A stretch of 64,000 nt of DNA, taken from positions 1 through 64,000 of the forward strand of contig JAFYXI010000041.1 of the NCBI GenBank assembly GCA_017546245.1, written 5' to 3'. A program made the translations under genes and the position numbers. Positions within the stretch are counted from its first letter, which is position 1, and every line of letters begins with the position of its first letter. Below, piece after piece: positions 50,201-59,156 of the stretch. Below the pieces are notes generated by a model. It saw only the letters and a program-made list of their open reading frames with translations, searched no databases and was not told the DNA's origin. The stretch comes from Clostridia bacterium. GTDB taxonomy: Bacteria > Bacillota > Clostridia > UBA1381 > UBA9506.

Positions 50201-51633
50201 GCAGAAGGCACAGAACCAACGTAGCGCAAATCGGATTTTTTATACACTCTTAAGTCATCAACATACTCTGTGCCATCCCATTTGGTTAAGAATTTGTATC
50301 TGACAAGCGAAATCGATGTTACATCCGCAAGCGCAGTTGTGTTGGTAGCCGTTATAACATTAGTCGGGTCAGACTCTTTATAATAGGTAAGTGTTGCTTT
50401 GTCATTTGCCAAATCTAACACTATTTTAACATCTATCCACTCATTGGTTTGCCTTATAAAGGCGGATAACGGATTTCCGCTATCGTCCGTTTCCATTCCT
50501 AAAAAATTCAATTTCCATGAGCTTGTGCTGATATTTGATAAAACAGCTTTTTTTATAGTATCTCCGTTTGACTTACCCTCTATATTCACACCAAACTGAG
50601 AATACAAATCCTCTGTATACGAGCCTTCTATAACCAGCACATCATTTGCACCTATTGTATCTGTCGGCAATGTGTTGTCTATATACAAGTGATTTGTTTC
50701 GCCCGTTGTAAGCTTAAGCACCTTTTTATGTGAGGCATCACCGCTGTCTTCAACAAACATATTGTCTTTCCATGTAGAAATACGGTCTGACGGCGAGCTC
50801 CACTGCCCCTCACTCCAACTTGTTAAACCCGATTTAAGCGACGTACTTTCAAAGTCAAGTACACTATCATAGTCAAAACTGCCTGTATTGGTAAGCGCAA
50901 TATCTGCAAAATCAAACTGCTCTGTTCCGCTGTTTGCTCTTGCCGTTCCTACCTGCAATTTTGTATAAACAACACCATTTGCAGCAGGCGTACATTCGTC
51001 TGTAATGATGCTGTATGCTACACTTTTATAATCTCCGCCGTCGATAATGACCTTGCTGTAACCGGTCGACAAATCACAGGTCAGAGTTATCGTATACCAC
51101 ACATTATGCTCTAAGCCGCTTGTAAAACGCTTGTTCTGACCATTATAAAGCATAGCCGAACCCCACAAACGTGCTATATAATAGCTGCTATTGCCGTCCG
51201 AGTCAGTCAACCACCAATAAATCTGGTCATCGGGGCTCGTTCCTGAGCTTCTGAATGCAGTCTTTAAAGTGAGCATATTGTTAAGATTTTCGCCGTTACC
51301 CAGATTTAATTCTTCATTATAAAGAGTTAAGCCTCCAAAAACTGCTTTATCTGTTGCGTCAATAGATTTAAGTCTTAAAAAATCACCGACTGCCGCATCT
51401 GAATGCAAAGTAGCATTCAGATTGGCTGTGCAAGGCGCTGTTAAACCATTTACTGTTTTATACGGAGCTTTATATGTATAAGTCGTTTCAAGTTCCTCGT
51501 CCGTAAAGTTATTTAAAAGCTCAGCAGCTTCTGTAACAGCTAAGGCGGTCGACATTATAGGAAACAACACAGAGAATAATAACAATACCGATAACAATAA
51601 CGAAAGCATTTTTATTTTCTTTGTTTTAATCAT
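47188..51633 (-). CDS. Giant secreted heparinase II/III-like polysaccharide lyase (C-terminally frameshifted)
   Basis: About 1,481 residues: signal peptide, two lectin-like modules (to ~480), Big_5 (~485-590), a beta module (to ~700), a CuAO_N-type domain (~720-865), an alpha/alpha-toroid lyase domain from ~885 (PRLMITKDSLPQL, GYDWCYDYLSDADKK, YPSNWVSVCSGSLI, EGPTYWRYAYKYL) and a heparinase II/III-like beta-sandwich (VVDMDAGTYIIDLFGKRW, AEGHNTIVVNPG). Predicted to beta-eliminate uronate-containing polysaccharide. The frame ends early at ISTA, whereas its paralogue continues into a cadherin-like domain (see 46940-47207). Start ATG at 51633 with AAAAGGAT; the upstream TTG at 51642 is less likely. 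Confidence 0.87.
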   Translation of the reverse strand: MIKTKKIKMLSLLLSVLLLFSVLFPIMSTALAVTEAAELLNNFTDEELETTYTYKAPYKTVNGLTAPCTANLNATLHSDAAVGDFLRLKSIDATDKAVFGGLTLYNEELNLGNGENLNNMLTLKTAFRSSGTSPDDQIYWWLTDSDGNSSYYIARLWGSAMLYNGQNKRFTSGLEHNVWYTITLTCDLSTGYSKVIIDGGDYKSVAYSIITDECTPAANGVVYTKLQVGTARANSGTEQFDFADIALTNTGSFDYDSVLDFESTSLKSGLTSWSEGQWSSPSDRISTWKDNMFVEDSGDASHKKVLKLTTGETNHLYIDNTLPTDTIGANDVLVIEGSYTEDLYSQFGVNIEGKSNGDTIKKAVLSNISTSSWKLNFLGMETDDSGNPLSAFIRQTNEWIDVKIVLDLANDKATLTYYKESDPTNVITATNTTALADVTSISLVRYKFLTKWDGTEYVDDLRVYKKSDLRYVGSVPSAAQLKNALRVEKPALLFNMPLADKSLDSVKLNLKDSKGTDIKGSIALNERRTGIVFYPEENLNNNESYVMSASGTVTDIFGQTLKIDKEISFSVNDKIHINSCEFYQNNEKVDKLTFGELTAKINLETYNERNDILLLMCLYSEYGSLYDISIEQMSQTLENELITEINIPNDGEKYNVKIFVWDTLETLRPYMHPMGGDIKMELVNYNEARVETVEKVRVTDEQVEERMAGKILFTTESSKALVNNEIVPLDSANPDFTSEVIDDTAMIPLDFVAKQLGIAAKYENGKMTVSTGSKESIINKEETAYTSDGKTYTLKVAPKEKDGHLLVPVEAVKTIFEKDVFYDSCGYVIIGDGAESFDVSDEFDKKLLDKAVRNVLFDTASGSEIISMLTKNHPEKSHPRLMITKDSLPQLRNKVKTDAKCIKWMEDLLKLCDEYLKAEPLKWGRTDGIRMLVTSRKACDYIWNLSFAYLATGDEKYAEGARQVLLNVCGDNFPDWNPYHWLDVAEMTAAVGFGYDWCYDYLSDADKKIIIDGVTEKGLKPGLDELDLKEGIVHSSGYWANPNGHIYPSNWVSVCSGSLILGALAVADESEELKVLTGDILSKCLEKEKDMVAAFSPDGAWKEGPTYWRYAYKYLSFAIDSLTTALGTDFGLTKSPGLHHGAYFMIGMTASVANFDLANSDYNAIDCPQFMWLSKCYEDKALARYRTWFLEEYKYRAGFNDIIWYVPEYAGELDSIPTETNTRISPIATTRTGYGKEEFYVGFHGADDGGGRVVDMDAGTYIIDLFGKRWIVDSGTEGDTYSSHEGVKLRDYYRMRAEGHNTIVVNPGYYEDQNYYALKDIEEYKYNDRYTFMKTDFTNVYAFKGVKSFKRAVTADKTAMSTRVQDEIKFIVPSELYSFVHLGGTAEIAPDGRSAVIVMDNNKMSVQLVGDESLKLEKMNAVPLETSPNTLALGAGQDDSHRWKLVIHSEKVMSAEYALIFTPLCGDEEVKPAEKLKISTA

Positions 51634-51697
51634 TAAACACAATCCTTTTAATCATTGTTAGCTTTCTGTACGTTAATTGTAAAATATAGCTTGTTAT

Positions 51698-54600
51698 TTA
51701 TTTTGTAAAAAATCCTATTTCTGTTACATTAAACCAATAGTTTGATGAGTTACCGTATCCTATAAGTTTTACATAACGGGCATTTTGATTACCTACATTG
51801 TAAATTTCCATATCTGCCGTTCTTCCCGACGATGCTGCGGTGGTTATTACATCCCAGTTCTGACCGTCTTCAGAAAGCGCAAGTTTAAATAAATAATTTC
51901 TTTCTGTTCCTAAATAGAAACTCAGACCAACGTGTGAAAGATTTTTAACTTCTCCAAGGTCATATACTATGTCTGACATATATTCCGATGCCGTCCAACG
52001 AGTTGCATAATCTCCGTCAAGTGATGCTGCAGGCGGATTTTCCGGCTGTGGAATATAGTCTGTTTTAAAGCTTTTCGGTGTAATTCTTGTTAACCCTGTA
52101 TCATTTTCGCCAACAAACTCTGCTTTAACCTGCGGGAAATATTTTGCTGCATCCTCACGGGTTGCAAGCTCTTTGATGTTTACAAAATAGTAGTTTGTTG
52201 CTCCATTTTTAGTTATCGAAATTCTTGCGCAATAGTTATTGTCAGAAATAGGCTCTATGCTTATTTCGCCATCGCCTTCGGCAGTAAGCTCAGCCTCGAG
52301 CAAGTTAGCTCCTTTGCCGCCAACTGCCAATGGGTCATATAAAATGTTATAAATCTTTTTATCAGGTGAGAATTCTTCTATTAATTGTCCTTCTATCATA
52401 ATACCTGAAAGTTTTGGTAATTCTTCGCTTTGCGGCAATGTCCAGCTGTCAATATCAGTTATAGTATATTTGGTTTCAGCCGAACTTTCATTTCCGCAAA
52501 GAGGACTTATAACAACTGCATATTTTGCTTCGGTTAACTCTTCAGAATGAATCATCAGTTTCCATCTTGCCGAATCATCTGTTGCTGAATACGGCTTAGG
52601 TGATGTTTCAAGAGGTACTGCATTCATTTTTTCAAATCTTAAGCTATTATCGCCCACAAGCTGTACCTGCATTTTGTTCGAGCCCTGAGTGATAACTGCG
52701 CTGCGACCATCAGGTGCAATCTCAATTGTTCCGCCAACGTGTATAAACGAATAGAAATCAGACGGAACCGAAAGTTTTAATTCATCCTGAACGGTTGTTG
52801 TCATAGTAACCTTATCAACCATAACGCCTCGCTTAAAGCTTTTAGCACCCTTAAACTCATAAACATTTGTAAAGTCAGATGCCATAATTGTATAACGATC
52901 ATTATGTTCAAATCGGTCAATATTCTTTAGCTCATAAAAGTTCTGATCCTCATAAAAACTCGGATTTAAAACTATCGTGTTATGACCTTCGGCACGTGTG
53001 CGGTAATAGTCTCTTAAACCCACTCCTGCATATGAATAATAGGTTGCACCCTCTGTGCCCGAATCTTTTATCCAACGCTGACCGAACAAATCAAGAATAT
53101 ATGTTCCTGCATCCATATCAACTACACGGCCACCGCCGTCATCAGCTCCATGAAAGGCTACATAAAACTCTTCCTCTCCAAAGCCTGAACGTGTTGATGC
53201 AATTGCAAACTCACGGGTGTTGGTCTCTGTCGGTATAGCGCTTGAATTGTTTATGTATTTGGGATTATACCAGATAATATCATTAAATGCAGCGCGGTAA
53301 CCGAATTCCTCTAAAAACCATGTTCTATACTGTGCCAAACCTGCATCTTGATAGCATTTAGAAAGCCACATTAGCTGCGGAGCATTAAGTGCGGCATAAT
53401 CTGAGTTTGCCAAATCGAAATTTGCAACCGAGCCGGTCATTCCTATCATAAAGTACGCCCCTTGATGCAGACCGGGAGACTTAGTAAGCCCAAAGTCTGT
53501 TCCGAGCGCTGTTTGAAGCGAGTCAAATCCGAATGCAAAGTATTGATACGCATATCTCCAATACCCCGGACCCTCTACCCACGCACCATCAGGTGCAAAT
53601 TTTGCAAGAATATTTTTCTCATGCTCTAATGTTTTTACAATTACCTCGCTTGCAAGCTCTCCCTCCTCGGTGCTTTCATCGCCTATAGCGAGAGCAGCAA
53701 GAATAAGACTGCCTGAGCATACACTTACCCAGTTACTCGGATAAACTGCAGCGGCTGTATCCGCCCAGCCTCCGTCACCCGGGTTAACATTAAGCTCATC
53801 AAGTCCCGGAGCTAAGCCTTTGCTTGCAAGAGCTGTACGAATTATCATTTTTTCATACTCAGATAAATAATCATAGCACCAGTCATAGCCGATAGCAACC
53901 GCCGCCGCCATTTCGGCGGTATCTAAAAAGTGTGCCGGGTGCCAATCCGGGAAGTTTACTCCACAGACATTCATCAACACCGAAACTGCACCCTCGGCAT
54001 ATTTTTCATCGCCGGTAACCATATAGGCAAATGAAAGATTACTTATATAATCTAATGCGGTACGGCTTGTTGTCAGCATACGCACGCCATCTGTCAGACC
54101 ATATTTAAGAGGTGCTTTTGTCAGATAGCCGTCGCAGACAGACAATAAATCTTTCATCCACTCACGTGCAAGCGGGTCATTTTCAACCTTAGCTTTAAGC
54201 TCAGGCAAGGTTTTTTGTGTTACCATAAGACGCGGATGCGCTTTATTCGGATTTTGAGCTTTGAGCGCAGAAAGTACGTCTTCTTGAGTAGGATTATCGA
54301 AAATAACGTTTCTTACCGCTTTATCTAGAATCTCTTTATCTGCCTTATCCGAAACAGTAAAGCTTTCTGCATTTTCACCGATTACAATATAACCGCTTGT
54401 GTCATAAAATACTTGTTTATCTAAAATTTCAGCGATTGCGCGAAGCGGAACTAACAATCTGTCTGCTTTATTAAACGCCGGAACATCAAAGCTGCGTTCC
54501 TCACCGTTTACTGTGTAGCGCTTATCGCCCTGACGGATAATAATTGTTTTACCACTTGATGCAATAGTCGCTTCTCCACTCTTTGTATCATAATCAACAG

Positions 54601-55510
54601 TTGCACCGAATCCCTCGGATATAAATCTTAAAGGAACCATTGTGCGACCATCAACAACTTCTGCACTAAAGTCAGGATTGCTTTCATCAAGTGCTTTAAC
54701 TTTATTGTTTACCAAAGCTTTTGAGCTGTTAGTTGTCAGCAGAATGTGATTTGCCATTCTTTCGGCAACCATTTTATCTGTTACAAAAACAGTCGGCAGC
54801 TTTTTAGCTCTGCTTGCTGTTGTATCTTCGACAACCTGTTCGGCACTCACATCTTCTTTTTTGTCATCTTCTACCGCTTTTATACCGTAATAATTTACAT
54901 AAAAGAACTCAGTATCAGCTGTCATAGAAGTAAGGGCAAAACGCGAAGAATTTATGTTGGTAAGGCCATTAGGCAAAGCTCTTTCTAAAATCTGTGTTTT
55001 TCCGTTTATTTTAAGGTTGTACACTCCGCCAACAAAGTCCATTGTTATTTCAACATCAAAAAATATGCCGGGTCTTAATGTGCCAACTACTGTTCCGTCA
55101 TAAAGTTTAATGACTCCGCTTTTATCAGCAGACATAAACTTGCTGCTACTGCCGTTATCACCACTTAAGCTGAACAGCGTTCTGTTACTTGCAGGAATGC
55201 CCTCATAAGCAAACGAGCCTTCGATTACGACCTTTGATTTTGATGAAAAATCTGCCTGCATCCAGAACTGAGTTGCGTCTTTTGCAGTCTGAATCAAAAG
55301 GCTTTTGTTCTCTGCATCAGGAAACTCTGCCACAACAACCTGTTTTACACCTTGAGAAACGCAGTGCATATCAGGTGTTTTTCCCGTAGTAAAATCAGAA
55401 AAATTATAATATTCTACATATGAAGCACCAAATACGGGAATACACGGCAACATTGCCGCCAGCATAAACAGAAGAACAATCACAGATATACATCTTTTAA
55501 CACTTCTCAT
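51698..55510 (-). CDS. Secreted heparinase II/III-like lyase with cadherin-like and F5/8C domains
   Basis: The 1,270-residue paralogue of the previous gene has a signal peptide, one concanavalin-like module (~30-210), CuAO_N (~250-385), toroid lyase domain (~400-700: PRLMVTQKTLPEL, GYDWCYDYLSEYEK, YPSNWVSVCSGSLI), heparinase-like beta-sandwich (VDMDAGTYILDLFGQRW, AEGHNTIVLNP), cadherin-like domain (~1030-1130) and a C-terminal F5/8C-type discoidin domain (~1140-1270: SLDGDYATRWTAS, YVKLIGYG). Lacks an SLH or sortase signal. The two tandem lyases are close in sequence across the catalytic part, so they probably split one substrate class with different binding modules. Confidence 0.9.
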   Translation of the reverse strand: MRSVKRCISVIVLLFMLAAMLPCIPVFGASYVEYYNFSDFTTGKTPDMHCVSQGVKQVVVAEFPDAENKSLLIQTAKDATQFWMQADFSSKSKVVIEGSFAYEGIPASNRTLFSLSGDNGSSSKFMSADKSGVIKLYDGTVVGTLRPGIFFDVEITMDFVGGVYNLKINGKTQILERALPNGLTNINSSRFALTSMTADTEFFYVNYYGIKAVEDDKKEDVSAEQVVEDTTASRAKKLPTVFVTDKMVAERMANHILLTTNSSKALVNNKVKALDESNPDFSAEVVDGRTMVPLRFISEGFGATVDYDTKSGEATIASSGKTIIIRQGDKRYTVNGEERSFDVPAFNKADRLLVPLRAIAEILDKQVFYDTSGYIVIGENAESFTVSDKADKEILDKAVRNVIFDNPTQEDVLSALKAQNPNKAHPRLMVTQKTLPELKAKVENDPLAREWMKDLLSVCDGYLTKAPLKYGLTDGVRMLTTSRTALDYISNLSFAYMVTGDEKYAEGAVSVLMNVCGVNFPDWHPAHFLDTAEMAAAVAIGYDWCYDYLSEYEKMIIRTALASKGLAPGLDELNVNPGDGGWADTAAAVYPSNWVSVCSGSLILAALAIGDESTEEGELASEVIVKTLEHEKNILAKFAPDGAWVEGPGYWRYAYQYFAFGFDSLQTALGTDFGLTKSPGLHQGAYFMIGMTGSVANFDLANSDYAALNAPQLMWLSKCYQDAGLAQYRTWFLEEFGYRAAFNDIIWYNPKYINNSSAIPTETNTREFAIASTRSGFGEEEFYVAFHGADDGGGRVVDMDAGTYILDLFGQRWIKDSGTEGATYYSYAGVGLRDYYRTRAEGHNTIVLNPSFYEDQNFYELKNIDRFEHNDRYTIMASDFTNVYEFKGAKSFKRGVMVDKVTMTTTVQDELKLSVPSDFYSFIHVGGTIEIAPDGRSAVITQGSNKMQVQLVGDNSLRFEKMNAVPLETSPKPYSATDDSARWKLMIHSEELTEAKYAVVISPLCGNESSAETKYTITDIDSWTLPQSEELPKLSGIMIEGQLIEEFSPDKKIYNILYDPLAVGGKGANLLEAELTAEGDGEISIEPISDNNYCARISITKNGATNYYFVNIKELATREDAAKYFPQVKAEFVGENDTGLTRITPKSFKTDYIPQPENPPAASLDGDYATRWTASEYMSDIVYDLGEVKNLSHVGLSFYLGTERNYLFKLALSEDGQNWDVITTAASSGRTADMEIYNVGNQNARYVKLIGYGNSSNYWFNVTEIGFFTK

Positions 55511-55525
55511 CTACGCTCCCCCTCT

Positions 55526-56404
55526 CTACTCTTTAACCGCGCCGACCATTACACCTTTTACAAAATATTTCTGTAAGAAAGGATAAATTGCAAGAATCGG
55601 CAAGGTTGCAACCACTATAACCGCATACTGTACGGTTTCGGCTATTGCGTGCGAATCCTGTGCGGCAGTATCGCCGGACATCAGGTTCGTATCATTTGTG
55701 ATAAGGATTTCGCGCAGAACAAGCTGCAACGGGAATTTTGCTCTGTCACGCAAGTAGAGCATTGCATTAAACCATGAATTCCAATGTCCTACTGCATAAT
55801 AAAGAATAAGTACTGCAATAGTAGGCATTACGAGCGGTAAAACAATTTTTACAAGAACCTGAATCTGTTTAGCTCCGTCAATACAAGCTGATTCGATTAA
55901 CGATTCAGGTATTGACTGAATTGCCGTTCTCATAATAATCATATTATAAGCACTCATTGCGGTAGGGATGATAAGCGCTAAAAGCGAGTTATCAAGTCCT
56001 AACTGTTTAACGGTTAAATATACCGGGACCATACCGCCGCCAAAATACATGGTTATTACTATAAACAAAGTGAAAAACTTACGTAGTGCCAGTTTTTTTC
56101 TTGAAAGTACATATGCTGTAAGTGCCGTCATTGTCATATTAAGCAAAACGCCGCTTACAACAATGATTATTGTATTTACATATCCTGTAAAAATCATAGG
56201 ATTTTTAAACACCATCTGATATGATGCACCGGTCGGCTTAAGCGGATACAAAAGCGGACCCATGTGCTTAATCAATTCGCTTGATGTTGAAAACGAAGCA
56301 AGCACAACATACAGCATAGGATATAGCATAACAAGAATTATCAGGCACATAAAAATGTAGTTAAATACTGTAAATGCCTTATATCCTTTTCCGTTATTAT
56401 TCAT
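55526..56404 (-). CDS. Carbohydrate ABC transporter permease (LplC-like)
   Basis: The 292-residue inner-membrane permease has six helices. The EAA loop appears as ESACIDGAKQIQVLVKIVLP. It ends in QKYFVKGVMVGAVKE, the standard C-terminus of LplC/YtcP CUT1 permeases. Pairs with the LplB-like permease just upstream to import oligosaccharide released by the lyases. The ATPase is not in the window; shared MsmX-type ATPases are common for these systems. Confidence 0.94.
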   Translation of the reverse strand: MNNNGKGYKAFTVFNYIFMCLIILVMLYPMLYVVLASFSTSSELIKHMGPLLYPLKPTGASYQMVFKNPMIFTGYVNTIIIVVSGVLLNMTMTALTAYVLSRKKLALRKFFTLFIVITMYFGGGMVPVYLTVKQLGLDNSLLALIIPTAMSAYNMIIMRTAIQSIPESLIESACIDGAKQIQVLVKIVLPLVMPTIAVLILYYAVGHWNSWFNAMLYLRDRAKFPLQLVLREILITNDTNLMSGDTAAQDSHAIAETVQYAVIVVATLPILAIYPFLQKYFVKGVMVGAVKE

Positions 56405-56416
56405 TTTAATTCTCCT

Positions 56417-57367
56417 TTACCATAAAGCTGTGTCATTCACTTTTTTAGAAATCTTATTTGTTATCATCAAAAGTGTAAGGTTTATCGCAGAGTTAAACAG
56501 ACCAACCGCAGTCGAGAAGCTTAAATTCTGCTCCTGCAGACCTTTTCTGTATACAAAACTCGAAATAATATCTGCAGTTTCCATCGTCATCGGATTGTAA
56601 AGGAGTATAATCTTCTCATATCCAACGCTTAAAATTCTTCCCATACGCAAAATAAGCATGGTTATAATTGTAGGTAAAATACCGGGGATTGTTACATGAA
56701 TGGTCTGACGCCATCTTCCTGCACCGTCTATCATAGCTGCTTCATAAAGTTCCTGCGAGATACCCGAAAGCGCCGCCAGATAGATAATCGAACCCCAGCC
56801 TACACCCTGCCAGATATCGGATATAATGTAAACAGGAACAAAGTATTCGGGCTTATTCAAAAATGTTACTCTCTCGCCGCCGAATAATGCAACTATATCG
56901 TTTACTATACCTGTATCAAGTGTAAATTTTTTAATCATACCGCAGATTACAACAGTTGATATAAAGTGCGGCAGATATGACACAGTCTGAACGAGTCTTT
57001 TCATTTTCATATTTTGCAGCTCGTTAATCAAAAGTGCCAGAATAATCGGGGTAGTAAATCCGAAAAGAATCGAGTTTACACTTATAGTTACTGTATTTCG
57101 TATTACACGAACAAAGTAATAGCTCTTAAAAAAGTCCATAAAGTGCTTAAAGCCGACCCAATCGCTTCCCCATATGCCTTTAGCAGGTGCGTAGTTCTGA
57201 AACGCCATTAGTGCACCGTACATTGGCTTATATGAAAATATGAGGTAGTACACAAGCGCAGGCAAGAACATAATATAAAGCTCATAGTTCTCTCTCCACT
57301 CTTTGCCGATTCTTACTCCAAGCGTATTTTTCTTCGGCAATGTACCTATGCTAGTTTGTTTTTTCAT
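56417..57367 (-). CDS. Carbohydrate ABC transporter permease (LplB-like)
   Basis: The 316-residue permease has six helices and the EAA motif EAAMIDGAGRWRQTIHVTIPG. The N-terminal YELYIMFLPALVYYLIFSYKPMYG is typical of the LplB/YtcP family for complex polysaccharide breakdown products. It lies 12 bp before the second permease and 18 bp after the binding-protein gene. Confidence 0.94.
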   Translation of the reverse strand: MKKQTSIGTLPKKNTLGVRIGKEWRENYELYIMFLPALVYYLIFSYKPMYGALMAFQNYAPAKGIWGSDWVGFKHFMDFFKSYYFVRVIRNTVTISVNSILFGFTTPIILALLINELQNMKMKRLVQTVSYLPHFISTVVICGMIKKFTLDTGIVNDIVALFGGERVTFLNKPEYFVPVYIISDIWQGVGWGSIIYLAALSGISQELYEAAMIDGAGRWRQTIHVTIPGILPTIITMLILRMGRILSVGYEKIILLYNPMTMETADIISSFVYRKGLQEQNLSFSTAVGLFNSAINLTLLMITNKISKKVNDTALW

Positions 57368-57385
57368 ATTTTGTTCAATCTCCTC

Positions 57386-58984
57386 TTATCGTGTCTGATA
57401 TCTTTTTACCGCTGCGGTATAGCATTCTAACACCTGCGGAAGTCCGAGCTCATTGAGCTGGTCAACATATTTATCAAACTCTTCAAGCGAACGTTCACCC
57501 ATAATAAATGCATATTCTGATTCATATTTATATGTGCTGATTTCGGTTGCAACGCCTGAAATCTTTTCGCGTTCTTCATCGCTTAAAGTAATATGCGGTA
57601 ATTTGTGTTTTGCAACGTCAGTTTCCTGCCATACTTTAACCGCATCATTCTGCTGCTGATACGGACGGCGGCTTTCTACGATTTCTGTCCACTGAATAGA
57701 TGGTGCGCTGCCGCTTGTCATACAGTAAAGGCTAACCATTCTTTCTGCCTCTTCATTATCTGTAATCAGATCTGTAAATGCCGGTTTGCCATCTACCATT
57801 TCGTAGCTTTTGCCTTCTACGCCGTAGTTATATGTAATCTGACCTTTTTCGCCGTAACCATAGTCTAAAAATCTTGCTGCAAGCTCAGGATTTTTACACT
57901 GTGTGCTGATTGCCCATGCAGCTGTGTTTGTATACTGCCAATCCCACTGGGATGAAAATGGTCTGTCGCCCTTGTTTAAAACAGGGTAAGGCGCGCCCAC
58001 CAGATCAAATCCTTCGATATCTTTAGCAGAAGAAAGAAGTGTTCCCATAGCAGATGCGGCATAACCGCAGGTTGCACCAGTATTGCCGTTTAAGAAATAT
58101 CCGTTAAAGATTTTCATATCTGTAGACGGAAAGTTCTTATCTAAAAGACCTTCTTCGTACCATTTGTTCATTCTTGTTAAAAATTCTTTGTAGCCGGGTT
58201 CTGCAGGACCGTATTTAACTGTTCCGTCATCCGCAACAAAGTAATCGTCAACAACTTTGTATGCACCCGTTAAAAATCCGTGTGCAAAGTACTGCATACT
58301 TCCCATAGAAAGCGGAACGGTTGCTCCCAACTCGTCTTTAAAGCGACGAAGCATAACTTCCCACTCGTCAATTGTTTCAGGAACCGGCAAGCCGAGCTTA
58401 TCCAGCCAGTCTTTTCTTATGATAGGACCTGAAAACAGGCAAAGGCTTTCGTCACCTCTGATGAAAGGAAATACGCAAATATCACCTTCGTCAGTTTTAA
58501 TCTGTTTTGCAACCTCGGGATGCTCGTTAAGATATGCCTTATAGTTAGGTGCCCATTTGTCTATCACGTCGTTAAGTCTTAATATAAAGTTTTCGTTAAC
58601 AGCTTTTCTTACACCGTAATTATGCCAGTTATAACGAATGATGTCAGGCAGGTCGTTTGATGTAAGCAAAAGGTTAAACTGTTCGCCTACCATACCAGAG
58701 GCGGGATGTAAATACTCTATTTTTACACCGGTTTCTTTTTCAAGCTCTTTTGCTACATCTGTATCCCCAAAATCTGAGGTAGTTGTTGAAATACTTGTTG
58801 AAAGTTCCATCCAGAGTGTAAGTGTATCATCACACTGTACAGGATATACAGCATCACCGTTATAGGTTATTGCGCTAGCTGTGTTTTCTCCGTTTGTTTC
58901 TTTTGAGTTGGCACAACCTGCAAGACTGCTTATAAGCATTGCAGCTGATAAAATAATGCCAATGGCTCTCATTCTTTTTGACAT
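57386..58984 (-). CDS. Lipoprotein oligosaccharide-binding protein (LplA/LipO-like)
   Basis: The 532-residue lipoprotein has a lipobox SLAGC (Cys at 24) after a hydrophobic signal. A bilobed family-1 solute-binding protein follows, with the large-family phrases TDVAKELEKETGVKIEYLHP, LPDIIRYNWH, RKDWLDKLGLPVPETIDEWE and NPELAARFLDYGYGEKG. It captures oligosaccharides for the permeases downstream. The start at 58984 has AAGGATTG. The longer frame to 59212 overlaps the AraC gene's end and a terminator, so it is not used. Confidence 0.93.
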   Translation of the reverse strand: MSKRMRAIGIILSAAMLISSLAGCANSKETNGENTASAITYNGDAVYPVQCDDTLTLWMELSTSISTTTSDFGDTDVAKELEKETGVKIEYLHPASGMVGEQFNLLLTSNDLPDIIRYNWHNYGVRKAVNENFILRLNDVIDKWAPNYKAYLNEHPEVAKQIKTDEGDICVFPFIRGDESLCLFSGPIIRKDWLDKLGLPVPETIDEWEVMLRRFKDELGATVPLSMGSMQYFAHGFLTGAYKVVDDYFVADDGTVKYGPAEPGYKEFLTRMNKWYEEGLLDKNFPSTDMKIFNGYFLNGNTGATCGYAASAMGTLLSSAKDIEGFDLVGAPYPVLNKGDRPFSSQWDWQYTNTAAWAISTQCKNPELAARFLDYGYGEKGQITYNYGVEGKSYEMVDGKPAFTDLITDNEEAERMVSLYCMTSGSAPSIQWTEIVESRRPYQQQNDAVKVWQETDVAKHKLPHITLSDEEREKISGVATEISTYKYESEYAFIMGERSLEEFDKYVDQLNELGLPQVLECYTAAVKRYQTR

Positions 58985-59111
58985 AAAAATCAATCCTTTC
59001 TTAAAATAGTTTCTTCGCATTAATATAATGTCACAATTACATTTTACAATAATATTACCAATGCAACAACGTGGCAAAATTACAAAAAGCATACATAAAT
59101 TAAGAAAACAT

Positions 59112-59156
59112 AAAAAAGGCTGCTGCAACCCGCTTTCCTGTTGCAACAGCCTTTTG
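59112..59156. terminator. Intrinsic terminator of the AraC-type regulator gene
   Basis: AAAAAGGCTGCTGCAAC / GTTGCAACAGCCTTTT (one mismatch), about 12-nt loop. It starts right at the regulator's stop codon, so the transporter-lyase genes should have their own promoter in 58985-59111. Confidence 0.8.
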
